Positions 40,140 to 49,606 of a stretch of 64,000 nt of DNA are shown in pieces. A program made the translations under genes and the position numbers. A model generated the notes under the pieces. That model worked only from the letters and a program-made list of their open reading frames with translations, ran no database searches and was not told the origin of the DNA. The first letter of the stretch is position 1; each line of letters starts with the position of its first letter. This DNA is from Ectothiorhodospiraceae bacterium (GTDB lineage Bacteria; Pseudomonadota; Gammaproteobacteria; Nitrococcales; Aquisalimonadaceae), in NCBI GenBank assembly GCA_020831885.1, contig JAFIFU010000003.1:62001-126000 (forward strand). Direction: 5' to 3'.

Positions 40140-40715
40140 TCAGGGATGCGAGACCACCAGCCCTTCCAGCTCCTCGTCCCGTTGCAGGCGTTGGGCGAGT
40201 TCCCGGGCCTCGTCCCGGTCCATGACCGGACCGACCCGCAAGCGGTACAGCGCCCCGGCGTCCCGCCTCACTTCATCCACGAACGCGCTGTAGCCGCGTT
40301 CGCGTAACCGGTCTCGCAGCGCCATGGCATTGTCACGACGGCTGAAACTGCCCACCTGAACGGCGAAGCCCTCCACGCTGGCGGCTCGGGAATCCGGGTC
40401 CACGGCGCCCGGTGTCCCCGCGCCTTCCGACACGGCATCCGGCTCCTGCATGGCCGTGTCCGGCGGCGGTTCTTCGTCCGGTTCCGCCACCGCAGGTGCC
40501 TGCAGGGGCACACGATCCAGTGCCGGCGCCTCCGCCGCGGGCGGGGGCTGCACCGGTTCACCGGAGAGGGGCGCATCCGGCCGGGGCGGAATCTGCGCCG
40601 GCACGCTCAGGGTGCGGTCCTCCACCGGCCCACGCAGAATCATGGGCAGGAAAATCACCGCCAGCGCGATAAGGACGATGGCACCCACCAGTCGCTGCTT
40701 GTGCCGTTGTTCCAT
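40140..40715 (-). CDS. dedD: SPOR-domain protein (DedD-like)
   Basis: 191 aa. One membrane helix near the N-terminus (about 8-27) is followed by a long Pro/Ala-rich linker and a C-terminal SPOR domain (about 112-190, AVQVGSFSRRDNAMALRDRLRERGY). SPOR domains bind denuded glycan strands at the division septum. The position between folC and cvpA is that of dedD in E. coli and Pseudomonas. Confidence 0.9.
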   Translation of the reverse strand: MEQRHKQRLVGAIVLIALAVIFLPMILRGPVEDRTLSVPAQIPPRPDAPLSGEPVQPPPAAEAPALDRVPLQAPAVAEPDEEPPPDTAMQEPDAVSEGAGTPGAVDPDSRAASVEGFAVQVGSFSRRDNAMALRDRLRERGYSAFVDEVRRDAGALYRLRVGPVMDRDEARELAQRLQRDEELEGLVVSHP

Positions 40716-40721
40716 GGTCGC

Positions 40722-41996
40722 TCACCCAGCCTGCCGGCACCCGGGTGTTCGGCGCCGAAGAACTTCCTCCACGGTGCGGAAGGAGCCGAACACCACAACC
40801 TGATCACCCGGTGCCAGCGCTGAATCCAGGCGCGGAATCAGTTCCGCCGGCGGCCCTTCCCCGAGCACGGTCTCAGCCTCCAGCCATCCCCGCAGCGCCT
40901 CCGGGGTCCAGGCATCCGGATCCGGCAACCGCATCAGGTACCAGCCATGGAAACAGCCGCGCAACGGGGCGATCACGGCCTCCGCGTCCTTACGCGCCAT
41001 CAACGCGAACAGCGCCACCCGGCGCCCGCTCGCCGGCTGCGCTGCCAACAACTGGGCCAGCACCCGGGCACTGTCGGCATTGTGCGCCACATCCAGCACC
41101 CAGTCCACGGGACCGGGCAGGTGCTGCATGCGTCCGTCCAGTCTTGCATGGCCAAGGCCGTGGGCAATGCTCTCGCCGATCAGGGGGAGGCGGGGTGACA
41201 ACAGCTCCAGTGCCCGCAGCACACCGGCGGCATTGGCGTATTGCACGGCACCCTGCAGGGCCGGCGGCGGCAGGTGGTCCAGGCACCAGCGATGTCCGGT
41301 GTACCGCCAGCGGCCGTCAGGCGCCGTCTCCACGTGATAATCCCGGCCGGCCACGGAGAGCGGTGCCCCCACCTCCCGCGCATACCGTTCCACGCTGGCG
41401 GGCATGTCGCCACCGGAGAACACGGCGGGGCGGTCCCGCCGGAAAACACCCGCCTTCTCCCGCCCGATACTCTCCCGGTCGCGGCCGAGCCATTCTGCAT
41501 GGTCCAGACCGATGGACGTCACCAGCGCCACATCCGCGTCCAGGACGTTCACCGCATCGAGACGTCCGCCCAGTCCGACCTCCAGCACCATGACATCCAC
41601 GGAGGCATCCCGGAACAGCCAGAGTGCCGCCAGGGTGCCGAACTCGAAATAGCTCAGGGTACGTGTACCACGGGCGCGGTCCACGGCATCGAAGGCGCGC
41701 AGCAGCGCCCCATCGGAAACCGGTTCCCCATGGATGCGAATGCGTTCGTTGTAACGCAGCAGGTGCGGGGATGTATAGCCGCCGACCCGATAGCCGGAAG
41801 CCCCCAGAATCGCCTCGGCATAGGCCACCGACGCGCCCTTGCCATTGGTTCCGGCCACTGTCAGCACGGGACAGCCGGGGGTCAACAGGTCCAGATCCGC
41901 GGCCACGGCGCGGACGCGTTCCAGCCCCGGATCAATGGCCCGGGGGTGCAACTGTTCCTGCCAGGCCAGCCAATCATCCAGACGCTGGAAACGCAT
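40722..41996 (-). CDS. folC: Folylpolyglutamate/dihydrofolate synthase
   Basis: 424 aa. The P-loop TVAGTNGKGASVAYAEAIL binds ATP. GLGGRLDAVNVLD and SIGLDHAEWLG are standard FolC marks. It adds glutamate to dihydropteroate and then to folates. It lies between accD and dedD, the usual order, with gaps of 16 and 6 bp. Confidence 0.95.
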   Translation of the reverse strand: MRFQRLDDWLAWQEQLHPRAIDPGLERVRAVAADLDLLTPGCPVLTVAGTNGKGASVAYAEAILGASGYRVGGYTSPHLLRYNERIRIHGEPVSDGALLRAFDAVDRARGTRTLSYFEFGTLAALWLFRDASVDVMVLEVGLGGRLDAVNVLDADVALVTSIGLDHAEWLGRDRESIGREKAGVFRRDRPAVFSGGDMPASVERYAREVGAPLSVAGRDYHVETAPDGRWRYTGHRWCLDHLPPPALQGAVQYANAAGVLRALELLSPRLPLIGESIAHGLGHARLDGRMQHLPGPVDWVLDVAHNADSARVLAQLLAAQPASGRRVALFALMARKDAEAVIAPLRGCFHGWYLMRLPDPDAWTPEALRGWLEAETVLGEGPPAELIPRLDSALAPGDQVVVFGSFRTVEEVLRRRTPGCRQAG

Positions 41997-42012
41997 GCCG
42001 GTACTCCCGGGT

Positions 42013-42906
42013 TCAGGCGTGCTGCAAGCGCTTCACATCGGGCGACGGTGACTGCAACAGCATGGCCAGCACCCGCGCGATGCGATCACGCATCTCGCGC
42101 CGGTCGATGATCATGTCGATGGCCCCGTGCTCCAGCAGAAACTCGGCCCGCTGGAAACCTTCGGGCAAGGTTTCACGGACCGTCTGTTCGATCACCCGGG
42201 GCCCGGCGAAGCCGATCAGCGCCCCCGGTTCTGCCACGTTCACATCGCCCAGCATGGCCAGGCTGGCCGACACACCCCCCATGGTGGGGTCCGTCAGCAC
42301 GGACACATAGGGCACGCCGCTGTCCTTCATCCGCCGCAGGGCCGCACTGGTCTTGGCCATCTGCATCAGCGAGAACAGGGCCTCCTGCATCCGGGCACCG
42401 CCACTGGCGGAAAAACAGACCAGCGGTATACCCTCCTCCAGGCTGATCTCCGCAGCCCGGACAAAACGCTCTCCCACCACCGAGCCCATGGAACCCCCCA
42501 TGAACTCGAAATCGAAGGCACAGGCCATCACCGGCATGCCATGCAACTGTCCGCGCATGGCCACCAGTGCATCGTCTTCACCGGTCGCCTTCTGCGCCTG
42601 GGACAAGCGGTCCTTGTATTTCTTGCTGTCCCGGAACTTGAGGACATCGACGGGTTTCACCTCGCGGCCGATCTCGCTGAAAGACGCCTCATCCAGGAAG
42701 GACTCCAGCCGCGCGCGGGCCCGGATACGCATATGGTGCCCGCACTTGGGGCAGACCTCCAGCGAGCGCTCCACCTCGGGCCGGTAGAGCACCGCATTGC
42801 AGTCCGGACACTTGGTCCAGAGGCCCTCCGGCACGCTTCGGTTCCTGGACTTCTGATCCGCATCAGTCCGGATCCGGGAGGGCATCAATTTCTCAAACCA
42901 ACTCAT
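42013..42906 (-). CDS. accD: Acetyl-CoA carboxylase carboxyltransferase beta subunit
   Basis: 297 aa. An N-terminal zinc ribbon uses C33, C36, C52 and C55. The crotonase-fold body has [13 protein letters not shown] and [23 protein letters not shown]. AccD with AccA transfers carboxyl from carboxybiotin to acetyl-CoA, the first step of fatty-acid synthesis. It lies 15 bp downstream of trpA. Confidence 0.97.
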   Translation of the reverse strand: MSWFEKLMPSRIRTDADQKSRNRSVPEGLWTKCPDCNAVLYRPEVERSLEVCPKCGHHMRIRARARLESFLDEASFSEIGREVKPVDVLKFRDSKKYKDRLSQAQKATGEDDALVAMRGQLHGMPVMACAFDFEFMGGSMGSVVGERFVRAAEISLEEGIPLVCFSASGGARMQEALFSLMQMAKTSAALRRMKDSGVPYVSVLTDPTMGGVSASLAMLGDVNVAEPGALIGFAGPRVIEQTVRETLPEGFQRAEFLLEHGAIDMIIDRREMRDRIARVLAMLLQSPSPDVKRLQHA

Positions 42907-42921
42907 TGTCTCGTCCCCTGA

Positions 42922-43743
42922 TCAGGCAGTCCGCACATGGGCCGCGTCCATGGCGTGGCGCATGGAACCCAGCAGACGCGTCACGGCTTCAACGGCACCT
43001 TCGGGATCGTCGGCCCGCGCTTCGATCTGTTTCACCAGCGCGCTACCCACCACCACCGCATCGGCGACCCGGCTCATCCGCGCCGCCTGCTCCGGCTTGC
43101 TGATGCCGAAACCAACGCCCACCGGCACGCCGGTGATCCGGTGCAGCCGCTCCACGCGTTCAGCCACCGCGTCGATATCCAGCGACGCCGAACCGGTGAC
43201 CCCTTTCAGCGACACATAGTAGACGAAACCCCGCGCATGCTCGCAGATAAGCCGCATACGCTGCTCTCCCGTGGTGGGCGCCACAAGGAAGATCGGATCC
43301 AGCCCGGCATCCGCGAGGCAGCCGCTCAGGTCACCCATCTCCTCCGGCGGCATGTCCACGGTAAGCACGCCATCCACGCCGGCAGCCTTGGCGGCTTCGG
43401 CGAAGGCCATGTGCCCCATCACCTCAATGGGATTCATGTAACCCATCAGCACCACCGGCGTCCGCTGATCTGTCTGACGGAAGGCTTTCACCATCCCCAG
43501 GACATCACGCAGCCCCACGTGATGCTTCAGGGCCCGTTCACAGGCCAGTTGGATCACCGGTCCGTCACCGATGGGGTCCGAGAACGGCACGCCCAGCTCC
43601 AGGATATCCGCCCCCGCCTCCACCAGCCGATGCATCAGGTCCACGGTGACATCCGGGTGCGGATCACCTGCGGTCACGTAGGGGATCAGGGCTTTGCGCC
43701 CGGCTTCCCGCAACTCGCGGAAACGTGTCTCGATCCGGCTCAT
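42922..43743 (-). CDS. trpA: Tryptophan synthase alpha chain
   Basis: 273 aa TIM barrel. Catalytic E49 ([12 protein letters not shown]) and D60 ([10 protein letters not shown]) sit at the E. coli positions. It cleaves indole-glycerol phosphate to indole and G3P. It overlaps trpB by 4 bp (ATGA), as expected for the tightly balanced complex. Confidence 0.97.
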   Translation of the reverse strand: MSRIETRFRELREAGRKALIPYVTAGDPHPDVTVDLMHRLVEAGADILELGVPFSDPIGDGPVIQLACERALKHHVGLRDVLGMVKAFRQTDQRTPVVLMGYMNPIEVMGHMAFAEAAKAAGVDGVLTVDMPPEEMGDLSGCLADAGLDPIFLVAPTTGEQRMRLICEHARGFVYYVSLKGVTGSASLDIDAVAERVERLHRITGVPVGVGFGISKPEQAARMSRVADAVVVGSALVKQIEARADDPEGAVEAVTRLLGSMRHAMDAAHVRTA

Positions 43744-44957
43744 AGCTCGATTCCTTCCAGCGTGGCCACGGTATTGATGTCCTTGTCGCCGCGGCCGGAG
43801 AGGTTGACCAGAATTCGCTTGCCCGGCCCGAGCTCCGCCGCCAGCTTGCCGGCGTAGGCCAGTGCGTGGGCGGACTCCAGGGCGGGGATGATACCTTCCG
43901 TGCGCGTGAGCGCATGGAAGGCAGCCAATGCTTCATCATCGGTGACCGTCACGTAGCGGGCGCGCCGGATATCCTTCAGCCAGGCATGTTCCGGCCCCAC
44001 ACCGGGATAGTCGAGTCCGGCGGAGATGGAATGGGTCCCGATGATCTGGCCGTTCTCGTCCTCCATCAGGTAGGTCCGGTTGCCGTGCAGCACCCCCGGC
44101 TTGCCGGCACACAACGGTGCCGCGTGTTCCCCGCTCTCGATGCCGTGACCACCCGCCTCCACGCCGTACATGGCCACGTCGGCATCGTTCAGGAACGGAT
44201 GGAACAGCCCGATGGCATTGGACCCGCCGCCCACGCAGGCCACCAGCGCATCCGGCAAGGCGCCGGTGCGATCCAGCATCTGCTGCCGGGCCTCGCGGCC
44301 GATGATGGACTGGAAATCCCGCACCATCATCGGATACGGATGGGGGCCGGCCACGGTTCCGATGATGTAGAACGTATCGTCTACGTTTGTCACCCAGTCC
44401 CGCATGGCCTCGTTGAGCGCATCCTTGAGCGTCCGTGTACCGGAGGTCACCGGCACCACCTCGGCCCCCAGCAGCCGCATGCGGAAAACGTTGGGTGCCT
44501 GGCGCTGGATGTCTTCGGCGCCCATGTAAACCACGCACTCCAGCCCCAGCCGCGCCGCGATGGTGGCAGTGGCCACCCCGTGCTGACCGGCTCCGGTCTC
44601 CGCAATCACCCGCTTCTTGCCCATGCGGGCGGCAAGCAGAGCCTGCCCAATGGTGTTGTTGATCTTGTGCGCGCCGGTGTGGTTGAGATCCTCGCGCTTC
44701 AGGTAGATCTCCGCACCGCCGATCTGGCGGGTCCACCGCTCAGCCAGGTACACGGGGGATGGTCGGCCGACGAAGTCCACACAATCCCGGTCGAACTCGG
44801 CCAGGAAATCCGGATCGTCGCGGTACCGGGCATAGGCCTCGGTGAGTTCGTCCAGCGCGTCCATCAGGGTTTCGGGGACGAAGCGGCCGCCATACGGACC
44901 GAAATGACCGTCTGCGCTGGGGAACTGGGCGAAATCGATGGCTTCAGACTTGGACAC
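43740..44957 (-). CDS. trpB: Tryptophan synthase beta chain
   Basis: 405 aa PLP enzyme. The lysine of HTGAHKINN forms the internal aldimine. GGGSNAIG is the phosphate loop. It condenses indole from TrpA with serine to tryptophan. It overlaps trpF by 14 bp upstream and trpA by 4 bp downstream. Confidence 0.97.
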   Translation of the reverse strand: MSKSEAIDFAQFPSADGHFGPYGGRFVPETLMDALDELTEAYARYRDDPDFLAEFDRDCVDFVGRPSPVYLAERWTRQIGGAEIYLKREDLNHTGAHKINNTIGQALLAARMGKKRVIAETGAGQHGVATATIAARLGLECVVYMGAEDIQRQAPNVFRMRLLGAEVVPVTSGTRTLKDALNEAMRDWVTNVDDTFYIIGTVAGPHPYPMMVRDFQSIIGREARQQMLDRTGALPDALVACVGGGSNAIGLFHPFLNDADVAMYGVEAGGHGIESGEHAAPLCAGKPGVLHGNRTYLMEDENGQIIGTHSISAGLDYPGVGPEHAWLKDIRRARYVTVTDDEALAAFHALTRTEGIIPALESAHALAYAGKLAAELGPGKRILVNLSGRGDKDINTVATLEGIEL

Positions 44958-45567
44958 GGTGGACCTCTTTCATGAAATTGGCGATGCGATCGGCATCCTT
45001 CCTGCCCGGCGATGCCTCCACCCCACTGCTCACATCAACAGCCCAGGGGTGGGTGCGGGACACAGCCTCCGCCACGTTGTCCGGCGTAAGCCCCCCTGCA
45101 AGAATCAGCGGCCTGTTCAGTTGCCCGGGAATGGCCCCCCAGTCAAAGACCTTGCCGGAACCGCCGCGTTCACCCGGCGCATGGCTGTCCAGCAGGAAGC
45201 CCGCCGCTCGGGGGTGTCGCCGGGCGTACCCCAGCGGATCACCGACCCCGCCCATGGGGATGGCCTTGATGTAGCGCCGGGCAAACGCCCCGCAGAAATC
45301 CGGCGCCTCGTCACCGTGGAACTGCAGCAGGTCCACCGGCAACGCCGTGGTGACCTCCCGCACCAGCTCCGGCGCCGGGTCAAGAAACAGGGGAACCACC
45401 GTCACGAAGGGCGGCAGGGCATCCACAATCGCCCTGGCCGTGGCCACGTCTATGGCTCGTGGGCTTGGCGGATAGAACACCAGGCCGATGGCATCCGCCC
45501 CCAGGCGGCAGGCCACCAGGGCATCTTCGACACAGGTCAGACCACAAATCTTGACGCGGATACGCAA
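44944..45567 (-). CDS. trpF: Phosphoribosylanthranilate isomerase
   Basis: 207 aa from a TTG at 45567, which gives the usual N-terminus [10 protein letters not shown] and usual length; an ATG at 45657 would add 30 unmatched residues. The catalytic Cys is C8, and FDWGAI and [11 protein letters not shown] are family marks. It rearranges PRA to CdRP in tryptophan synthesis. trpF-trpB-trpA are consecutive; trpE, D and C are not in this window. Confidence 0.92.
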   Translation of the reverse strand: MRIRVKICGLTCVEDALVACRLGADAIGLVFYPPSPRAIDVATARAIVDALPPFVTVVPLFLDPAPELVREVTTALPVDLLQFHGDEAPDFCGAFARRYIKAIPMGGVGDPLGYARRHPRAAGFLLDSHAPGERGGSGKVFDWGAIPGQLNRPLILAGGLTPDNVAEAVSRTHPWAVDVSSGVEASPGRKDADRIANFMKEVHRVQV

Positions 45568-45740
45568 GGGAACGTTCTCGATGACCGTGGACGGAAACCG
45601 GGGAAAGCCCCCGATGGTAAGGAAATGCGCCGGAATTGTCACGGAAGCCGTACACATGACGCGACGGCGCCGAAGCGGAACCCGCCGCCCGGTTCGCCAC
45701 CGCCGGCAACCACCGGGGCGTGGAAACGCCTTCTGAACCC

Positions 45741-46523
45741 TCAGTAGCCAAACACCGGAGGCGCCGGCGGCGCCGGCAACCGGAAGTGCTCCGGATAATG
45801 AGCGGCGACCAGATACAGACCGCCGGCCGGCGCCGTCACGCCCGCCGCCGTCCGGTCCCGGGCCCGCAGCACCTCGTCCACCCAGGAGGGTGGCTGCTCC
45901 CCCGCACCTACCGTGATAAGGGTCCCTGCGATATTGCGCACCATGTGGTGGAGGAAAGCATTCGCGGTCACGTCCAGGCAAACGAAGTCACCCTGGCGCT
46001 GGACACTGATGGCGAACACCTGCCGCCGGGCATGCCGGGCCTGACACTGCGCGGCACGGAATGAGGAGAAATCGTGCTCTCCCACCAGGCACCGGGCTGC
46101 GGCGTCCATGCAGGAGGCATCCAGAGGTTTCCAGGTCCAGGCCACCCGGCCGTCAAGCAGCCCCGGACGTACCGGACGATCCAGGATCACGTACCGGTAG
46201 CTCCTGGCCGTGGCCGAAAAGCGCGCATCGAAATCGTCGGGTACCGGCCTGGCCCAGGGGACCGCGATATCATCCGGGAGATTGCTGGTGACACCAAGGC
46301 GCCAGCCGTGGTCGGAGCGCCGGGCGTCAGTATCGAAGTGAATGACCTGCCCCAAGGCGTGCACACCGGCATCGGTCCGGCCGGCACAGGTCACCCGCAC
46401 CGGGTGATCGGCCACCCGGGCGATAGCGCGCTCCAGCGCCTCCTGCACCGAACGCGCGTGACGCTGCGCCTGCCATCCGGCATAGCGGCGGCCGTCATAC
46501 TCCACACCCATGGCGATTCGCAT
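45741..46523 (-). CDS. truA: tRNA pseudouridine synthase A
   Basis: 260 aa from the ATG at 46523; a GAGGG ribosome site lies 9 bp upstream. The catalytic aspartate is D51 in AGRTDAGVHALGQV. It makes pseudouridine at positions 38-40 of tRNA. It lies between the fimV terminator and trpF, as in Pseudomonas from memory. Confidence 0.96.
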   Translation of the reverse strand: MRIAMGVEYDGRRYAGWQAQRHARSVQEALERAIARVADHPVRVTCAGRTDAGVHALGQVIHFDTDARRSDHGWRLGVTSNLPDDIAVPWARPVPDDFDARFSATARSYRYVILDRPVRPGLLDGRVAWTWKPLDASCMDAAARCLVGEHDFSSFRAAQCQARHARRQVFAISVQRQGDFVCLDVTANAFLHHMVRNIAGTLITVGAGEQPPSWVDEVLRARDRTAAGVTAPAGGLYLVAAHYPEHFRLPAPPAPPVFGY

Positions 46524-46545
46524 CGGCGCCAACCCTCAATCAAAA

Positions 46546-46577
46546 GAGCCTGGCCGGGTTACCCCCCGGCCAGGCTC
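46546..46577 (-). terminator. Rho-independent terminator after fimV
   Basis: GAGCCTGGCCGGG (46546-46558) pairs perfectly with CCCGGCCAGGCTC (46565-46577), a 13-bp stem with a 6-nt loop. Read on the minus strand it is followed by TTTTG. It ends 26 bp past the fimV stop and just before truA, so truA-trp expression may need its own promoter or read-through. Confidence 0.8.
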
Positions 46578-46603
46578 GCGTGTTCCCGGATATGGCAGGC
46601 GGT

Positions 46604-49162
46604 TCAGGTCTGCTCCAGCAGCTCCTCCGCCTCCTGCTTCTGGACGTTGCTGCCCTCCTGGAGGACCTCCTCCAGCAGACTGCGGGCACCCTCGCCATCG
46701 CCCATCTCCAGATAGGCCCGTGCCAGGTCCAGCTTGGTGCTGTTCTCGTCCGCGTCCTCGAACAGGCCATCGCCCTCGTCCTCAGCCCCGGACGACCCGG
46801 CATCGGCTGTGTCCGCCGTTGCCGAGGCACCACCGAAATCCAGGCCATCGGAGCCTTGCTCCGCCTGACGGGGTTCATCGGAGGGCGCCTCATCCAGGTC
46901 GAAATCCAGATCGAATTCCTCGTCCGTATCCCCGGCCGGAGCGTCTCCCGTTTTTTCCTCTCCAACCGGTTTCTCGGACGGGATGTCCGCATCGAGATCG
47001 AAGTCCAGTGAAAGGTCCTGACCCTCATCAGCCCGAGGCGTATCCGCGTCCGGAGTTTCGCCGGGCTCATCGCTGAGGGCGAACTCCAGGTCCGAGAAAT
47101 CATCCTCCGCCTCAGCGGGTTCGGCCAGGGCGGATTCCAGGTCGGACAGATCATCCTCGCCAGCCGGCGGGCGGCCGCCCTCCCCCGGTTCATCGAAATC
47201 AACCGGCGGATCCCCCGCCGGTGCGGCAAACTCCAGGGTCTCAGGCAAGGCGTCGGGCGTCGTTCCGGATGACTGATCCGACGCAGCCGCGAAGGTGCTC
47301 TTCTCCGGCACCGGGTCATCCAGATCGAACGCCTGATCCAACCGGGCGTCGTCCTCACCGAACAAGGGGTTCTCCGGCGCCACCTGCGCTCCCATGTCCC
47401 GGGCCTGCTGCCAGACCGGATCGGCGGTTCCGTCCACCTGCCCGTACAGGGTCTGGGCTTCCGCCTCGAACGCCGGCCGATCCTCCCGCAGCGCATGCAC
47501 TTCCAGCAGTTTCAGCCGCAATTCCTTGTTGTCGGACTCTGACGCCAGCGCGGCCTCCAGTGTGTCCCGGGCATCATCGTACCGGCCATAGCCCATGTAC
47601 GACTCCGCCTGGACCAGAGGATCATCCTCTGCATCTTCGGCCCCGGCCACGGCAGCGACCCCGGTGGCGGCGGCCGCGGCACCGGACGCAGCCACCGCCG
47701 GCTGCGCAGCTGCCGGGGCAAGATCGTCCTCCTCCAGCTCGGCCTGATCCGCCGCAGCCTGCCGACGGCGGCGGATCAGCATAAACAGGGCCAGCAACAC
47801 CAACAGCACGGCCGCCGCCAGACCCAGCAACCGCGGATCCTCCCAGGGGGCGGGCTGCGCCGGCGCGACCTGCTCATCAAAGGCCGGCCGGGCGGCCGCC
47901 GGTGCCGGAGCGGCGGCAGGCTCCGCCTCCCGCGCCTCGGCCTCCGCCACCGCCGGCGCATCGTCAGCCGCAACTGCCTCAGGCTCGGACTCCGGTACCA
48001 CGGCCGGTTCGGTCGCGGTATCACCCGCTCCCGCAACGCCGGGGTCAAGATTCAGGTCCAGCATGCGCTCCAGGGCCTCCACCCGCTGGCGCATCTCCGC
48101 GGCCATCTGGCGCAGTTCCTCGTTCTCGGCGCGCAGACCGGCCGCTTCCTCCCGGGTCAGCGTCAACTCCTGCTGAAGCTGCGCCAGGGCTTCCGGCGAA
48201 GCCTGCAGTTCATCGTCGGCAAGGGATGCCGCCGCGTCCTCACCACCGGCATCCGCGGGCGCCACCACCTGCAGGCGTCCGTCCTCATCCACCAGCGCGG
48301 GATCGTCAACAGCGACAGCGTCTTCCGGCGCCGGTTCGGCGACCTCCTCAGCAACCTCCTCCGGTGCCGCCGGCGTGCGTCCGGCTTCCCATTGTTCCAC
48401 CTGTCGGGCGAATTCCCGGCGTGCCTCCGCGGCGGACATGGACGCGATTTCGGCCCGGTCCGGAACCCGCAACACGGCTCCGGCGTGCAGATTGTTCACA
48501 TTGCCGTCACCGAAGGCTCCCGGGTTGGCCCGAAGCAGGGCCATCATCATCTGCTGCACGGTGACGGATTCGTCCGGTCGGGTTTCCAGGGCCACGTCCC
48601 AGGCCGTCTGGTTGCGGCGTACCGGGCCGTATTCCCGGGAACCGGTGGGCGCGGCCTCCTGGCGCACCGGCGCACGGGCGGGGGCAGCGGTGGCGGCCTC
48701 CGGCGTCGGCTGCCGGGCGGCCGGGGCGTCCGCAACCGTGCCGGGGGCCGGTGCATCACCGGTCGGCGCGTGCACCGGGGGATCCAGCAGCAGCGTGTAT
48801 TCACGCATCACGCGGCCGCCCGGCCAGCGTGCCTCCACCAGAAAGGCCAGAAACGGCTCACGGACCGGCTCTTCGGTGCTGACCACGATGTACGGCTGCC
48901 CGTCGTGCACTTCCACGTCGAAGGCCAGGCGCGACAGGATGAACGGCCGATCCAACCCGACGCGCTGGAATGCCTCGCCTGAAGCAAGACGGACCTGCAG
49001 GGATTCAAGGTCATCCCTGGATGCCGACAGGACCGGAATTCGGGCCTCCAGGGGCTGATTGAGGGCAGACCGGGTTTCGACGTTGCCAAGCCCGACGGCC
49101 AAGGCCAAGGTGGGCAGCGAGGAGAGGAGCAATGCTGAAATCAGCGTCAGACTGCGAGTCAT
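46604..49162 (-). CDS. fimV: FimV-like pilus assembly/polar protein
   Basis: 852 aa from the ATG at 49162, where the signal peptide (1-22) begins. The FimV N-terminal domain (about 24-135, with SALNQPLEARI and LVEARWPGGRVMREYTLLLDPP) is followed by a LysM-like region (about 180-235) and a coiled coil (about 325-370). One membrane helix (about 445-463) leads to a long acidic cytoplasmic part and a C-terminal TPR-like FimV domain (about 805-852). FimV organises the cell pole for type IV pili and twitching. No pilus genes are near; the leu-asd-fimV-truA order is conserved from memory. Confidence 0.9.
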   Translation of the reverse strand: MTRSLTLISALLLSSLPTLALAVGLGNVETRSALNQPLEARIPVLSASRDDLESLQVRLASGEAFQRVGLDRPFILSRLAFDVEVHDGQPYIVVSTEEPVREPFLAFLVEARWPGGRVMREYTLLLDPPVHAPTGDAPAPGTVADAPAARQPTPEAATAAPARAPVRQEAAPTGSREYGPVRRNQTAWDVALETRPDESVTVQQMMMALLRANPGAFGDGNVNNLHAGAVLRVPDRAEIASMSAAEARREFARQVEQWEAGRTPAAPEEVAEEVAEPAPEDAVAVDDPALVDEDGRLQVVAPADAGGEDAAASLADDELQASPEALAQLQQELTLTREEAAGLRAENEELRQMAAEMRQRVEALERMLDLNLDPGVAGAGDTATEPAVVPESEPEAVAADDAPAVAEAEAREAEPAAAPAPAAARPAFDEQVAPAQPAPWEDPRLLGLAAAVLLVLLALFMLIRRRRQAAADQAELEEDDLAPAAAQPAVAASGAAAAATGVAAVAGAEDAEDDPLVQAESYMGYGRYDDARDTLEAALASESDNKELRLKLLEVHALREDRPAFEAEAQTLYGQVDGTADPVWQQARDMGAQVAPENPLFGEDDARLDQAFDLDDPVPEKSTFAAASDQSSGTTPDALPETLEFAAPAGDPPVDFDEPGEGGRPPAGEDDLSDLESALAEPAEAEDDFSDLEFALSDEPGETPDADTPRADEGQDLSLDFDLDADIPSEKPVGEEKTGDAPAGDTDEEFDLDFDLDEAPSDEPRQAEQGSDGLDFGGASATADTADAGSSGAEDEGDGLFEDADENSTKLDLARAYLEMGDGEGARSLLEEVLQEGSNVQKQEAEELLEQT

Positions 49163-49496
49163 GGCATTCCCTTTTCTAGCGAGCCGCATCGATGCTTCCA
49201 CCTTGTTAGCTGACCCGGTCCTCTGGACTGTTGTCGGTTCCATTCAGAGCAGGGCATTCCGGGCCCCGGTCCGGGTTCACCGCATTGCACGCCACGATCC
49301 AGATACAGCTTCGAGACGTTCCGAAACGCGTATCAGGTTGCCCCAATACGGGCCACGATGCTGTGAACCGCCGCACAGACGCCCGCAACGCCACCACCCC
49401 GAGCTGGACAGTTCACCGACGGCGCGCGGACCGGCGGCCCATGCGGGTGCGATGGATCAGCGCCTTGCCCCCTCCAGACATGACCCTGTTTCGCAC

Positions 49497-49523
49497 ATTA
49501 TCCGGCAGGCTGATGAAATTCAA
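49497..49523 (-). promoter_or_regulatory. Putative fimV promoter
   Basis: On the minus strand TTGAAT (49518-49523) and GATAAT (49497-49502) are separated by 15 bp, short of the ideal 17. It lies between the asd terminator hairpin and fimV. Confidence 0.35.
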
Positions 49524-49541
49524 ACCTCTTTTCGGGATTCA

Positions 49542-49600
49542 AGGAAGCGCTGACATGAACCGGCCCCGGGCGTGACCGCGTGAATACGTGAGCGCTTCCT
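49542..49600 (-). terminator. Inverted repeat after asd made of two GGAAGCGCT copies
   Basis: AGGAAGCGCT (49542-49551) and AGCGCTTCCT (49591-49600) form a perfect 10-bp inverted repeat with a 39-nt loop. It starts 6 bp past the asd stop. It uses the same GGAAGCGCT core as the stop-anchored repeats, here as a facing pair. A short T-run is lacking. Confidence 0.5.
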
Positions 49601-49606
49601 CACAGG

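Larger units (their letters stand above)
49163..49606. other. Intergenic region between fimV and asd
   Basis: About 440 bp without a gene. It contains a possible leftward fimV promoter (49497-49523) and an inverted repeat near asd (49542-49600). The fimV message from that promoter would have a leader of about 325 nt with no clear open frame or recognised structure. Confidence 0.5.

Noticed and set aside
45568-45657. ATG at 45657 as the trpF start
   Set aside because: It adds 30 residues with no match to TrpF; the TTG at 45567 begins at the conserved N-terminus.
49453-49470. Further degenerate repeat copy (GGCAAGGCGCTGATCC on the minus strand)
   Set aside because: Only the GCGCTGATC core matches; the TTCCC end is missing, so it is not counted with the family.
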